64,000 nucleotides of DNA from Pseudomonas entomophila (GTDB lineage Bacteria; Pseudomonadota; Gammaproteobacteria; Pseudomonadales; Pseudomonadaceae). The position numbers and the translations under genes are program-made. The stretch is taken from NCBI RefSeq assembly GCF_013523165.1, contig NZ_JAAMQI010000007.1, positions 124,001 through 188,000 of the forward strand, in the 5' to 3' direction. The notes under the pieces are model-generated. The model was not told where the DNA came from, did not search any database, and worked only from the letters and a program-made list of their open reading frames with translations. Positions 37,671 to 46,708 of this stretch are shown in pieces (positions within the stretch are counted from its first letter, which is position 1; every line of letters starts with the position of its first letter).

Positions 37671-40652
37671 TCAATGGCTCATCAATTCCTTGACCCGCAT
37701 GGCCAGGGCATCCACCGCGAACGGCTTGGTCAGCACCTGCATGCCCGGCCCCAGGTAGCTATCGTCGAGCGCAGCGCTTTCGGCATAGCCGGTGATGAAC
37801 AGCGTGCGCATGCCGGGCCGCAGTTCGCGCCCGGCATCGGCCAGCTGCCGACCGTTCATGCCGCCGGGCAGCCCGACGTCGGTGACCAGCAGGTCGATGT
37901 GCAGGTCCGAGCGCAGCAGTTGCAAGCCTGACAGGCTGTCACCGGCTTCGAGCACGGTGTATCCCAGATCGCCCAGCACATCGGTGAGCAGCATGCGCAC
38001 GGTCGGCTCGTCGTCCACCACCAGGATGGTCTCGCCCGATTCGGTGGAGGCCGAGGGGAAGTCGCCTTCCTGGTCTTCGTCACGCACCACGTCGCCCACG
38101 TGCCGCGGCAGGTAGACCGAGACCGTGGTCCCCTGCCCGACGATGGAATGAATGCGCACCTGCCCACCGGACTGCTTGGCGAAGCCGTAGATCATCGACA
38201 GCCCCAGGCCGGTCCCCTGCCCCAGTGGCTTGGTGGTGAAGAACGGGTCGAACGCCTTGGCGATGACATCCTCGCTCATGCCCGTGCCGGTGTCGGCGAC
38301 CGACAGACACAGGTAGTGCCCGCTGGCCAGTTCGAGGGCCATGGCCAGTTCGTCGCCGATGCGCCGGTTGCTGGTCTCGATGATGATGCGCCCGCCCTCG
38401 GGCATGGCGTCGCGGGCGTTGATCGCCAGGTTGAGCAGGGCGTTTTCCAGCTGGCTGGCGTCGACCCGGGCAGGCCACAGCCCGGCCGTCGGCACGGTCT
38501 CGACCTGGATGCCCGGCCCCACCGAGCGCTGGATCAGCTCGCTCATGCCTGCCACCAGGATGTTCACGTCGGTCGGACGTGGATCGAGGGTCTGCCGCCG
38601 AGAGAACGCCAGCAGCCGATGGGTCAGCGAAGCGGCCCGCTTCACCGCGCCCTGGGCCGCGTTCAGGTAACGGTCCACCTCGTTGGCACGGCCTTTGGCG
38701 ATCCGCGCACCGATCAGCTCCAGGGAGCCGGAAATGCCCGCCAGCAGGTTGTTGAAGTCGTGGGCCAGGCCACCGGTCAACTGCCCGACCGCTTCCATCT
38801 TCTGCGACTGACGCAGCTTTTCTTCCGCCTGCATCAACGCCGTGGTGCGTTCGGCGACCCGTTGCTCGAGCGTGTCGTTGAGCGCGCGCAGGGCATTGGT
38901 GGCCCGATCGCGCTCGGCCTCGATGACGCGGCGCTCCTGCACGTTGATCAACACGCCTGGGAAGTGCGTGGGGGTGCCATCCTCGGCATGATCGACCCGG
39001 CCATTGGCCTCGATCCAGTAGTACTGGCCATCGGCGCGGCGCACGCGGTACTGATGCGCATAGGCACCGCCTCGGGCGATGGCGTCATCGATGGCAGCGG
39101 TCAGGCCTTGACGATCGTCGGGGTGCACGGTGGCGATCACCTGCTCCAGGCGCAGCCCGCTGCGGCCCAGGGCCGGGTCGAGGCCGAAGGCGATGGCGAA
39201 GGCCTCGTCGACGGTGAAGCAGTCGGTCGGCAGGTGCCAGTGCCAGGTGCCCATGATGGCGCCGGCAGCCAGGGCCAGCTGCACACGCTCGACGTTCTCG
39301 CGGGCCAGGGCCTCGCTGACGCGCAGACGCTCCTGGGCGTTGCGCCGCGCGGTGACGTCGTTGAAGACGATGCCGATCTGGCGCTCGGCCGGGTCGCCCA
39401 CGCGGGTGGCACGCACGTCGAACCAGCGACCGAAGGCTTCGGCATAGTTCTCGAAATTGGCCGGCTCGCCCGTCTTGGCCACATGGCCATAGGTCTCGAA
39501 CCAGAACGGCTCCAGGTTCGGCGCGAATTCGGTGACCCATTTGCCGCGCAGGTCCACGCCAGACTCGCGGGCGAAGGCCGGATTGGCCTCGATGAAGCGG
39601 TAGTCGATCGGCTTGTCGTCGCTGTCGAACTTGACCTGAACGATGGCGAAGGCCGCGTCGATGGTGTCGACGACGGTGCGGAAGCGCTCCTCGCTCTTGC
39701 GCAAGGCCATCTGTGCGTGACGCATGCTGGTCAGGTCGAGCATCGCGCCGATCATGCGGATGGCACGCCCCTCCCCGTCGCGGATGACATGACCACGGTC
39801 GAGGATCTCGGCATAGGAGCCGTCCTGGCGCCGGAAGCGGTACTCATCGCTCCAGGCACTGCCATGCCCATCGATCACGTCGTGGATCGAGTCGTGGATG
39901 CGCTGTCGGTCCTCAGGGTGAATCTGCGAGAGCCACCATTGCCCGGTGGTCTCGATCTGCGCCAGCGGGTGCCCGTAGGCCTGCTCCAGGGCGTCGTTCC
40001 AGAGCACATGGTTGCCGACCAGGTCCCAGTCCCAGATGGCGTCGTTGGTCGCCTTGGCGGCCAGCCGGTAGCGCTCGCGGGTCTGCGCCATGGCACGCCC
40101 GGCCAGGTGTTCGCGGGTGCGGTCGCGCAGGATCTTCATGAAGCCCAGGTGCGTGCCGGCTTCGTCGAGCAGCGGCATCATCTCGCACGAGCCCCACAGA
40201 TGGCGATCCCCTTCACCCAGCAGCCAGCGTTCGTCGCTGATGCGCCCCTCGCCCAGCGCTACCTGCATGTCCTGCTCGACCTGGCCCTGGGTACGGTCCT
40301 GGGGCGTGAAGATGCGGGCGATGTGCTGCCCACGCATCTGCGTGGCGCTCCAGCCCATCACCTGCTCGGCGCCGGCGTTCCAGTCGGTGATGATGCCGTC
40401 GGGGTCGGTGAGGACGATGGCGAAGTCGATGGCGCTGTCGAACACCGCGCGTTGCCGTGCGGCGTCGCGGACACAGGCCATCGGGCCTTTGCGACAGGGG
40501 CTGGGCAGGCGCGAGGGGTTCTGCGGGTCGATCCCCGCCTGTTCGAGCACCGCGCGCAGGCGCGTGACTTCGCGCTCGAGCGCTTCACGGGTAAGGTCTT
40601 TCAGGGGCTGTCCTCTCTGCACATCAATGTTGCCGCTGGCGAGCCGGCTCAC
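37671..40652 (-). CDS. Hybrid histidine kinase with four PAS domains and a receiver
   Basis: The 993-aa protein has no transmembrane segment. Order of domains: a short coiled start, PAS repeats at about 65-185, 190-320, 325-445 and 455-580 (WGSCEMMPLLDEAGTHLGFMKIL and DEYRFRRQDGSYAEILDRGHV-type), a coiled coil, HisKA with His in GGLAHDFNNLLAGISGSLEL (about 630), HATPase_c (NLAINARDAMPEGG, DTGTGMSEDV, GTGLGLSMIYGF) and a receiver with Asp in LLVTDVGLPGG and Lys in LTKPF. PAS sequences lack the Cys of LOV domains, so blue-light sensing is not expected. Output partner is not encoded nearby. The start at 40652 is one of several possible. Confidence 0.9.
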   Translation of the reverse strand: MSRLASGNIDVQRGQPLKDLTREALEREVTRLRAVLEQAGIDPQNPSRLPSPCRKGPMACVRDAARQRAVFDSAIDFAIVLTDPDGIITDWNAGAEQVMGWSATQMRGQHIARIFTPQDRTQGQVEQDMQVALGEGRISDERWLLGEGDRHLWGSCEMMPLLDEAGTHLGFMKILRDRTREHLAGRAMAQTRERYRLAAKATNDAIWDWDLVGNHVLWNDALEQAYGHPLAQIETTGQWWLSQIHPEDRQRIHDSIHDVIDGHGSAWSDEYRFRRQDGSYAEILDRGHVIRDGEGRAIRMIGAMLDLTSMRHAQMALRKSEERFRTVVDTIDAAFAIVQVKFDSDDKPIDYRFIEANPAFARESGVDLRGKWVTEFAPNLEPFWFETYGHVAKTGEPANFENYAEAFGRWFDVRATRVGDPAERQIGIVFNDVTARRNAQERLRVSEALARENVERVQLALAAGAIMGTWHWHLPTDCFTVDEAFAIAFGLDPALGRSGLRLEQVIATVHPDDRQGLTAAIDDAIARGGAYAHQYRVRRADGQYYWIEANGRVDHAEDGTPTHFPGVLINVQERRVIEAERDRATNALRALNDTLEQRVAERTTALMQAEEKLRQSQKMEAVGQLTGGLAHDFNNLLAGISGSLELIGARIAKGRANEVDRYLNAAQGAVKRAASLTHRLLAFSRRQTLDPRPTDVNILVAGMSELIQRSVGPGIQVETVPTAGLWPARVDASQLENALLNLAINARDAMPEGGRIIIETSNRRIGDELAMALELASGHYLCLSVADTGTGMSEDVIAKAFDPFFTTKPLGQGTGLGLSMIYGFAKQSGGQVRIHSIVGQGTTVSVYLPRHVGDVVRDEDQEGDFPSASTESGETILVVDDEPTVRMLLTDVLGDLGYTVLEAGDSLSGLQLLRSDLHIDLLVTDVGLPGGMNGRQLADAGRELRPGMRTLFITGYAESAALDDSYLGPGMQVLTKPFAVDALAMRVKELMSH

Positions 40653-40848
40653 GCTGCGGGCGCCACGTAGCGCACAGTGAGGCTCACCGGGGCGGGCGTC
40701 AAGCGTGCAGCGGGCATCGGACCGCGGCTGCGGCGGGAATGCTCACGTGCTCATGCCTGCGTTGTCCCCGTGGCCTGTCCGCTTCTTGGGCGATGCTCAG
40801 TCTGCCCCCTATACTCCACCCTTGCACGAACCACTCAGGGAGCATGCC

Positions 40849-41112
40849 ATGGAGTACGACAAAGCACGTATCGACGACGCAGTCCTGGCCCTGCTGGAGA
40901 CGTTTTCGTTCGACGGGGGCCGCAGTTGGAAAGGCTATGACTGGGGCGTAATGGACCGCCTGCACGAGCGCGGCCTGATCACCCAGCCGGCAGGCAAGCG
41001 TAAATCGATCTATCTGACGGAAGAAGGCGAGGCGCTTGGCCGTCAAGTGGCCGAGCGCCTGTTCGGCGTGTCCGAACCCGAATTGGCTCCTGGCGACCCG
41101 CACCGGTCGTGA
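40849..41112 (+). CDS. DUF6429-type small winged-helix-like protein
   Basis: The 87-aa protein MEYDKARIDDAVLALLETFS... continues with SWKGYDWGVMDRLHERGLITQP and KSIYLTEEGEALGRQVAERLF, a pattern like PadR/winged-helix folds and close to DUF6429. GGGAGC precedes the start. It is a lone gene between two minus-strand genes. It might bind nucleic acid, but this is inference from fold pattern only. Confidence 0.75.
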   Translation: MEYDKARIDDAVLALLETFSFDGGRSWKGYDWGVMDRLHERGLITQPAGKRKSIYLTEEGEALGRQVAERLFGVSEPELAPGDPHRS

Positions 41113-41133
41113 AACCAATACGGGTCGCCCGAC

Positions 41134-43563
41134 TCAGCCTTGCGCTGGCGCAGGCGTCGTCGTTGGTGTAGGCGCTGGCCCGACGGCCTGCGTGCCATCG
41201 CTGAGCAAGACCATGCTCTGCGGCGCCGACAAGGCGATGCCCTGCTCGCGCAGGCGCCCCAGAATGGTGAACAGCAAGTCGCTGCGGGTGCCGCCCACCA
41301 CCCGTGGCCCGGCCACATATCCGCTGACCGCCAGCACCATGCCGGTGTTGGTGATGTCCTTGAACGACACCGACGGCGCTGGCGTGTCGAGGATCGCGTC
41401 GTGTTCGGCGTAGGCCGCGAGCAGCAGTTCGCGCACCTGCTGGGCGTCGGTGTCCAGCGGCAGCGTCAGGGTGATGCCGACCACGCCCAGGGCGTTGGCC
41501 ATGGTCACGTTGCGCACGTTCTGCGAAATGAACTGCGAGTTGGGCACGATCACCGTCGAGCGGTCGGACATCTGGATTTCGGTGGCCCGCACGTTGATGC
41601 GCCGGATATCGCCCTCCACGCCGGCCAGGCTGACCCAGTCGCCGACTTTCACGGGCCGCTCGGTCAGCAGGATCAGGCCGGAGATGAAGTTCTGCACGAT
41701 GGCCTGCAGGCCGAAACCGATCCCCACCGACAGTGCACTGACCACCCAGGTCAGGCTGCTGAGGTTGATGTGCAGGGTCGACATTACCAGCATCGCCAGG
41801 AACAGGAAGCCCAGGTAGCCCACCAGGGTCACCAGCGACGCACGCATGCCGGCGTCCATCTCGGTTTCCGGCAGCAGGCGCTCGCCCAGCCAGCGCTTGA
41901 GCACGCGGATGGCGAACAGGCCGATGAAGAACATCGCCACCGCGATGAAGATGTCCTCCGGAACCAGGTTCAGGTTACCGAGGATGCGCCCGCCGCTGCC
42001 GTCCCATTCGGCCAGGCTCATGAACAGCTCGCCAGGGCTGGTGCCCGACGGCAGGAAGGCGAACATCAGCGCGGTGAACAGCAGCAGGGTCTTGCCGACG
42101 CCCATGAGCAGGGTGCTGGCCTGGGCCTGGTGACGCTGCGCCAGGCCCAGGGCCGAGGCCAGGGCCAGCCCCCCGGGATGGCGCGGCGACAGCAGGGTTT
42201 CGCACAGGTCGACGAAGACACAGGTCAGCAGGTAGGCGCAGGTGGCCACGACGCTGATCCACAGCAGCTTCGAGGCGAGGAAGTACGCCAGCGCCAGGTA
42301 GCCGGTGAGCAGGGCCGCGATGATCAGCACCACCCAGACCGTCAGCACGAACGGCACCAGCCCCGCCAGCCCACTGGGCCGTTGCAGCTGGTTCTGGCGC
42401 CGGGCACGGCGGTAACGGACCAGCGCGGCGGCATACAGGGCCGCCACGGCCAGGGCGGTCAGGCCATTGGTGGCTACGGTCAGCGCCAGGCTGGTGCCGA
42501 TGACGCTGTTGACGCGTTCCTGGGTCAGCAGCAGCATCAACACCAGCGCCAGCACCTGGGGGAACCAGGCCAACGCGCTGGCGACCTGATCAGGGATCGG
42601 CGGCAGGCGCCACGACGGGCGCTGCAGCATCAGCATGGCGCGACCCAGGCCCGCGATGAAGGCGGTGAACACCACCAGCGTGAGGATGTGATCGATCAGC
42701 GCCGAGGTGTTGGCGCCCAGCGTGGCGCTGTTTTCCAGCCCCCAGCGCACCAGCGAGACCGCGCCACCGATGGTGGTCAGCGTGGCCACGGCCACACTCA
42801 GCGCCAGGGCGCTGCGCCGTAGCCGGCCTTCGGGGATCCAGCGCAGCATGGCCGCCGCGAGCAGGCGCTCGAACACGCGTCGCACCAAGGTCCAGACCAG
42901 GAGCGCGGCCACCAGGCTGACGATGAACAGCGTGCGATGCTCCGGGCTCCAGGCGCTGGCCAGGGCCTCGGCCGCCTCGCTGCGCAAGGTGCGCAGGCGC
43001 GCGAGGTCTTCGTCGGTCGGGCGGATCAGGCTGGACCAGAACGCCGGGCTCAGGGGGCTCGCGGCGCGGCTGCTGACCTGCGAGTTGAACTGGCTACGGC
43101 GCAGGTTGACGATCTGCGTCGACAGGTCGGTGGCCGACTGGGCCAGCTGCGTGGCCTGGGTCTGTTCGTCCACCAGCCCCTTGCGCTCGGCGGTGAGCTC
43201 GCGGCGCTGGCGTGTCAGGGTGTCGGCCTCGTCGGCCTGCACCGGCCCCAGCACATTGAGCTGATCGTCCAGCCGGGCGATGTCGGTGGTGCGTTGCGCG
43301 GCCAGCGCGCTGGCCTGACGCTGCACCTGCAGGCTCGCCTGGCGCAATTGGGCCAGCAGGTCGTCGTTGGCACTGCTCGAGACGCCTTGGCGAATCAGGT
43401 CGAGCCGGTCGCTCAACTGGGCCAGGCTGGCGTCTTCGGCCAACACGGGAAGCTCGCCGGGCTGGCGCACCGGTGCCTCGGGGGCCGACCAGGCAGGCAG
43501 CGCGACCCACAACAGCAGGGCCAGCAACCCTGCGCAAAAACGGTCAAGGCGTAGGCGCCTCAT
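41134..43563 (-). CDS. Large MscS/MscK-type mechanosensitive channel (DUF3772)
   Basis: The 809-aa protein begins with a signal peptide (LLALLLWVALPAWSA), a periplasmic coiled-coil DUF3772 region (about 30-210; QASALAAQRTTDIARLDDQLNVLG), about ten transmembrane helices and the MscS pore-lining and beta domain (VVSALSVGIGFGLQAIVQNFISGLILLTERPVKVGDWV, TVIVPNSQFISQNVRN). It should open on membrane tension during hypo-osmotic shock. AGAGAGGACAC precedes the ATG at 43563. The Pro/Thr-rich tail (PAPTPTTTPAPAQG) is unstructured. Confidence 0.92.
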   Translation of the reverse strand: MRRLRLDRFCAGLLALLLWVALPAWSAPEAPVRQPGELPVLAEDASLAQLSDRLDLIRQGVSSSANDDLLAQLRQASLQVQRQASALAAQRTTDIARLDDQLNVLGPVQADEADTLTRQRRELTAERKGLVDEQTQATQLAQSATDLSTQIVNLRRSQFNSQVSSRAASPLSPAFWSSLIRPTDEDLARLRTLRSEAAEALASAWSPEHRTLFIVSLVAALLVWTLVRRVFERLLAAAMLRWIPEGRLRRSALALSVAVATLTTIGGAVSLVRWGLENSATLGANTSALIDHILTLVVFTAFIAGLGRAMLMLQRPSWRLPPIPDQVASALAWFPQVLALVLMLLLTQERVNSVIGTSLALTVATNGLTALAVAALYAAALVRYRRARRQNQLQRPSGLAGLVPFVLTVWVVLIIAALLTGYLALAYFLASKLLWISVVATCAYLLTCVFVDLCETLLSPRHPGGLALASALGLAQRHQAQASTLLMGVGKTLLLFTALMFAFLPSGTSPGELFMSLAEWDGSGGRILGNLNLVPEDIFIAVAMFFIGLFAIRVLKRWLGERLLPETEMDAGMRASLVTLVGYLGFLFLAMLVMSTLHINLSSLTWVVSALSVGIGFGLQAIVQNFISGLILLTERPVKVGDWVSLAGVEGDIRRINVRATEIQMSDRSTVIVPNSQFISQNVRNVTMANALGVVGITLTLPLDTDAQQVRELLLAAYAEHDAILDTPAPSVSFKDITNTGMVLAVSGYVAGPRVVGGTRSDLLFTILGRLREQGIALSAPQSMVLLSDGTQAVGPAPTPTTTPAPAQG

Positions 43564-43622
43564 CGAAGTGTCCTCTCTGTCCATCAGCATTCGAGGGGCG
43601 GATTCTACGCTGCTTGTTCGGC

Positions 43623-44675
43623 TCAGGGAGCCTCGGCTTCACGCTCGAGCAAGGCCCGCTTGCGTTCCAGGCCCCAGCGGTAGCCACTGAGCGCACCGTC
43701 GCTGCGCACCACGCGGTGGCAGGGGATGGCCACGGCGAGTCGATTGGCGGCGCAGGCCTTGGCCACGGCGCGCACGGCCTTGGGCGCTCCGATGCTCGTC
43801 GCGATGTCGCGGTAGCTGACCCGGGCGCCTACCGGCAGCGCACGCAGCGCCTGCCACACGCGTGCCTGGAACGCCGTGCCGCGGATGTCCAGCGGCAGGT
43901 GCAGGCCGAGCGCCGGCTGCTCGACGAAGCCCACCACCTCGGCGACCACGCGCTCGAATGCGGCATCGCCGCCGATCAGCTCGGCCTGGGCGAAACAGTC
44001 CTGCACCTGCCGCAGCAAGGTGTCGGCCTCGTCCGCCAGCCAGATGGCGCAGATTCCCCGTTCGCTCTGCGCGACCAGAATCGCGCCCAGGCTGCACTGA
44101 CCGATGGCGAAGCGCACGGTCGTGCCAGCGCCCTGGCCCTGGACCTGGCGTGGTCGCATGCCCAGGCGCTGCCGAGCCCTCTCATAGACGCGGCTGCTGG
44201 AGCCATAACCGGCCTCGTGGATCGCCTCGGTGACCGACCCCTGACGGGCGATGAGCGCCTGCTGCAGACGCCGTGCCCGGCACGCGTCGGCATAGGCTTT
44301 CGGCGTCAGCCCGGTGTCGGCCTTGAAGCGTCGCTGCACGTGCCCGGCACTCAGGCCGAACCGCTCGCTCAGTGCGTGCAGACCCAGGGGCACCTCATCG
44401 GCCTCGAGCAGCCGACACGCGTCCGCGACCCAGCCTGCCGGCGCCTGCCTGGGCCAGCAGCGCTGGCAGGCTCGGTAACCGGCCTGGACGGCGGCGCCGG
44501 GATCGTCGAAGAACACCACGTTGTCGCGCCTGGGCGCACGGGCCGCGCAACCGGGCAGGCAGTAGATGCCCGTGCTGAGCACCGCATAGACGAACTGCCC
44601 GGCCGCGGCCTGGTCACGGGTGACGACCGCCTGCCAGCGTTGGTTGTCGGTGGCGTAGGCTGGGAGCGATGGCAT
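43623..44675 (-). CDS. ada: Bifunctional Ada: transcriptional activator and O6-methylguanine-DNA methyltransferase
   Basis: Ada repairs methyl phosphotriesters with an N-terminal cysteine and O6-methylguanine with a C-terminal one, and after methylation activates repair genes. The 350-aa protein has a four-Cys zinc site (Cys39, Cys43, Cys70, Cys73 in GIYCLPGC and CQRC), an AraC-type HTH (LSAGHVQRRFKADTGLTPKAYADACR) and the alkyltransferase domain with PCHRVV (about Cys313). The ATG at 44675 has GAGG 8 bases upstream; a GTG three codons earlier is less likely. It follows alkA by 111 bp in the same direction. Confidence 0.93.
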   Translation of the reverse strand: MPSLPAYATDNQRWQAVVTRDQAAAGQFVYAVLSTGIYCLPGCAARAPRRDNVVFFDDPGAAVQAGYRACQRCWPRQAPAGWVADACRLLEADEVPLGLHALSERFGLSAGHVQRRFKADTGLTPKAYADACRARRLQQALIARQGSVTEAIHEAGYGSSSRVYERARQRLGMRPRQVQGQGAGTTVRFAIGQCSLGAILVAQSERGICAIWLADEADTLLRQVQDCFAQAELIGGDAAFERVVAEVVGFVEQPALGLHLPLDIRGTAFQARVWQALRALPVGARVSYRDIATSIGAPKAVRAVAKACAANRLAVAIPCHRVVRSDGALSGYRWGLERKRALLEREAEAP

Positions 44676-44786
44676 GCTGGGCACCTCGAGGCAGTGAGGG
44701 TGACAGTCTGGCAGGCCCTGACGGGGTGGACACTCCGATTCTGACGCAGCAATCCGAAAGAAACGCGCGCATATGCGATCAGCTAA

Positions 44787-45428
44787 TCAGGCCCGCCACA
44801 GGTACCATGCCGCGATGGTGCGGTAAGGACGCCAGGCCTGACCCAGCGCGCGCATCTGCGCAGGGGTCGGCGCCTTGTCCAGCCCTTTGAGACGGCGGTA
44901 GCCCTCGCGCACGCCATAGTCGTCCACCGGCAGCACATCCAGACGCCCCAGCCCGTAGATCAGCAGCATCTCGACCGTCCAGCGGCCGATGCCTGGCAGC
45001 GTGACCAGGCGTGCGACCAAGGCATCGTCGGTCAAGGCCTGGGCCTGTTGCTGGGTCGGCACCTGCCCCGTCAACCGCGCCTCGGCGAGCGCGTGCAGCG
45101 TCGCCAGCTTGCGCGCCGAAAAGCCACAGGCACGCAGGCGCTGCGGGTCGGTCGCGAGCAAGGCCTCTGCACTGGGGAAGGCGACGTCGGGAAACAGCGC
45201 CAGCAATCGACCGAGAATCGCTTCGGCGGCACGCGCATGCAGCTGCTGGTAGGCCACCGACCTGACCAAGGCCTCGAAGGGCTCACGGTGCACGGTCGCC
45301 CGATGCCGGCAGGGGCCAATGGCGGCAATTTGGCGAGCCCAGTCGGCATCCTGCGCGGCCAGGTGCAGGCTGGCCTGGCGATAGGTATCGTCCACGTCCG
45401 GCGCCAGGTCGTGGCCTTGCTCAGGCAT
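44787..45428 (-). CDS. DNA-3-methyladenine glycosylase (AlkA-type HhH-GPD)
   Basis: The 213-aa glycosylase removes alkylated bases. It has the helix-hairpin-helix LVTLPGIGRWTVEMLLIYGLGRLDVLPVDDYGVREG with the catalytic Asp (VDD), and the N-terminal ALVRSVAYQQLHARAAEAIL block. It is a short form without the AlkA N-terminal domain and without a FeS loop. Its start overlaps the MFS stop by 8 bases, placing it in an operon with the MFS and ada genes. Confidence 0.9.
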   Translation of the reverse strand: MPEQGHDLAPDVDDTYRQASLHLAAQDADWARQIAAIGPCRHRATVHREPFEALVRSVAYQQLHARAAEAILGRLLALFPDVAFPSAEALLATDPQRLRACGFSARKLATLHALAEARLTGQVPTQQQAQALTDDALVARLVTLPGIGRWTVEMLLIYGLGRLDVLPVDDYGVREGYRRLKGLDKAPTPAQMRALGQAWRPYRTIAAWYLWRA

Positions 45429-46605
45429 CGCTGCCCTCCCCGGCATCGCTCATCGCGCCCGAGCGCTTGTCGGCACGCCAGTAGGCCGGCAGCGCTGCGC
45501 ACACGAACAGGCCGGCCATCGCGGCCAGGGCCATGGGCAGGCCATGGGGCGCCCTGTCCATGGCCATGCCACTGACCAGCGGGCCGATCAGGCTGCCGAC
45601 GCCCCAGAGCAGTCCGACACTGGCATTGGCGGTCACCAGGTCGCGCCCCTTGAAGCGCTGCCCGATCAGCACCAGGGCCAGGGTATAGATCCCCCCCGCC
45701 ACCGCCCCCAGCAGCATCAGCAGCGGCCAGAGCAGCGCGGGGGTGAGCATCAGCCAGGGCAAGCCAATGCCGATCGCCAGCACGATCAGGCCACAGGCCA
45801 GGTGCAGGCCCGTGCGCTCCACCCGATCGGCCAGCCAGCCCAATGGCAACTGGAACAGCATGTCACCGGCGAACACCACGGTCACCATCAGGGCGGCCAC
45901 GCCGACCGCGAAGCCCAGGCCGGTGGCATACACCGGCAGCAGCGACAGCACCACGGCGTCGAAGAACGAGAAGAACAGCACACCGAGGCACAAGGCAGGC
46001 GCCACCCGCAGGAAACCGCCCAAGGTGAAGGTTTTGGTGTCGTCGCCTTCATGACGCACCCGGTCGTTCGGCACGGTGAAGACGATGCACACCAGCGCCA
46101 GCAGATAGGCCAGCGAGACGATCGCGATCAGCCAGGGGCCGTGGGCGCCGAGCAGTGCCAGCAAGGCCGGGCCGAGCACCTGGAAGCCGGTGAAGCTGGT
46201 CGCGTACAGCGCCATGATCTTGCCGCGGTTGCGTTCCGGGCTCAGCTCATTGACCCACGACTCGCCCAGGATGATGGCGATGCCCATGCCGAGCCCGAGC
46301 GCCAGGCGCAACGCCGCCAGCCAGGCGATCGACGCGAAGCCCCACTCCAGCAGTGCGATGCTCGCCGCGCAGAGGCTGAAGCAGCCCAGATAGATGACGC
46401 GCCGGGTCAGGTAGCGGCAGCAGGCATCGACCAGAAAGGCCGACAGCATCATGCCCGCCGCCGGGATCGCCGACACGATGCCGATCTGCAGGGTACTGGC
46501 ACCGGCATCGAGCAGGCGCAGCGAGACCAGCGGCAAGCTGGCGCCCAGGCTGAACCCGACGACCGAGACGGCGAACAGCAGGCCCGCCAGCAAACGTGTG
46601 TCCAT
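45421..46605 (-). CDS. MFS transporter
   Basis: The 394-aa protein has 12 hydrophobic segments and the motif A-like loop VDACCRYLTRRVIYLGC between helices 2 and 3, with GESWVNELSPERNRGKIMALYATSF in helix 4-5, a feature of the YcaD-like/major facilitator group. The ATG at 46605 is preceded by GGAGTGGAG. Substrate unknown; overlap with alkA suggests a link to alkylating or toxic compounds, which is inference. Confidence 0.85.
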   Translation of the reverse strand: MDTRLLAGLLFAVSVVGFSLGASLPLVSLRLLDAGASTLQIGIVSAIPAAGMMLSAFLVDACCRYLTRRVIYLGCFSLCAASIALLEWGFASIAWLAALRLALGLGMGIAIILGESWVNELSPERNRGKIMALYATSFTGFQVLGPALLALLGAHGPWLIAIVSLAYLLALVCIVFTVPNDRVRHEGDDTKTFTLGGFLRVAPALCLGVLFFSFFDAVVLSLLPVYATGLGFAVGVAALMVTVVFAGDMLFQLPLGWLADRVERTGLHLACGLIVLAIGIGLPWLMLTPALLWPLLMLLGAVAGGIYTLALVLIGQRFKGRDLVTANASVGLLWGVGSLIGPLVSGMAMDRAPHGLPMALAAMAGLFVCAALPAYWRADKRSGAMSDAGEGSDA

Positions 46606-46708
46606 CTCCACTCCTGACGATCGCGGCTGGGGCATCGGCGCCCGCCCGATCCTGATCCTTGGAAGGCGAACGACCGTAAGCCAGTCCTCCGCCGGGGTCA
46701 ATCGCCGC

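Noticed and set aside
38100..40670. 856-codon plus-strand frame opposite the hybrid kinase
   Set aside because: The minus strand encodes PAS, HisKA, HATPase and receiver domains; the plus frame is a GC-driven shadow.
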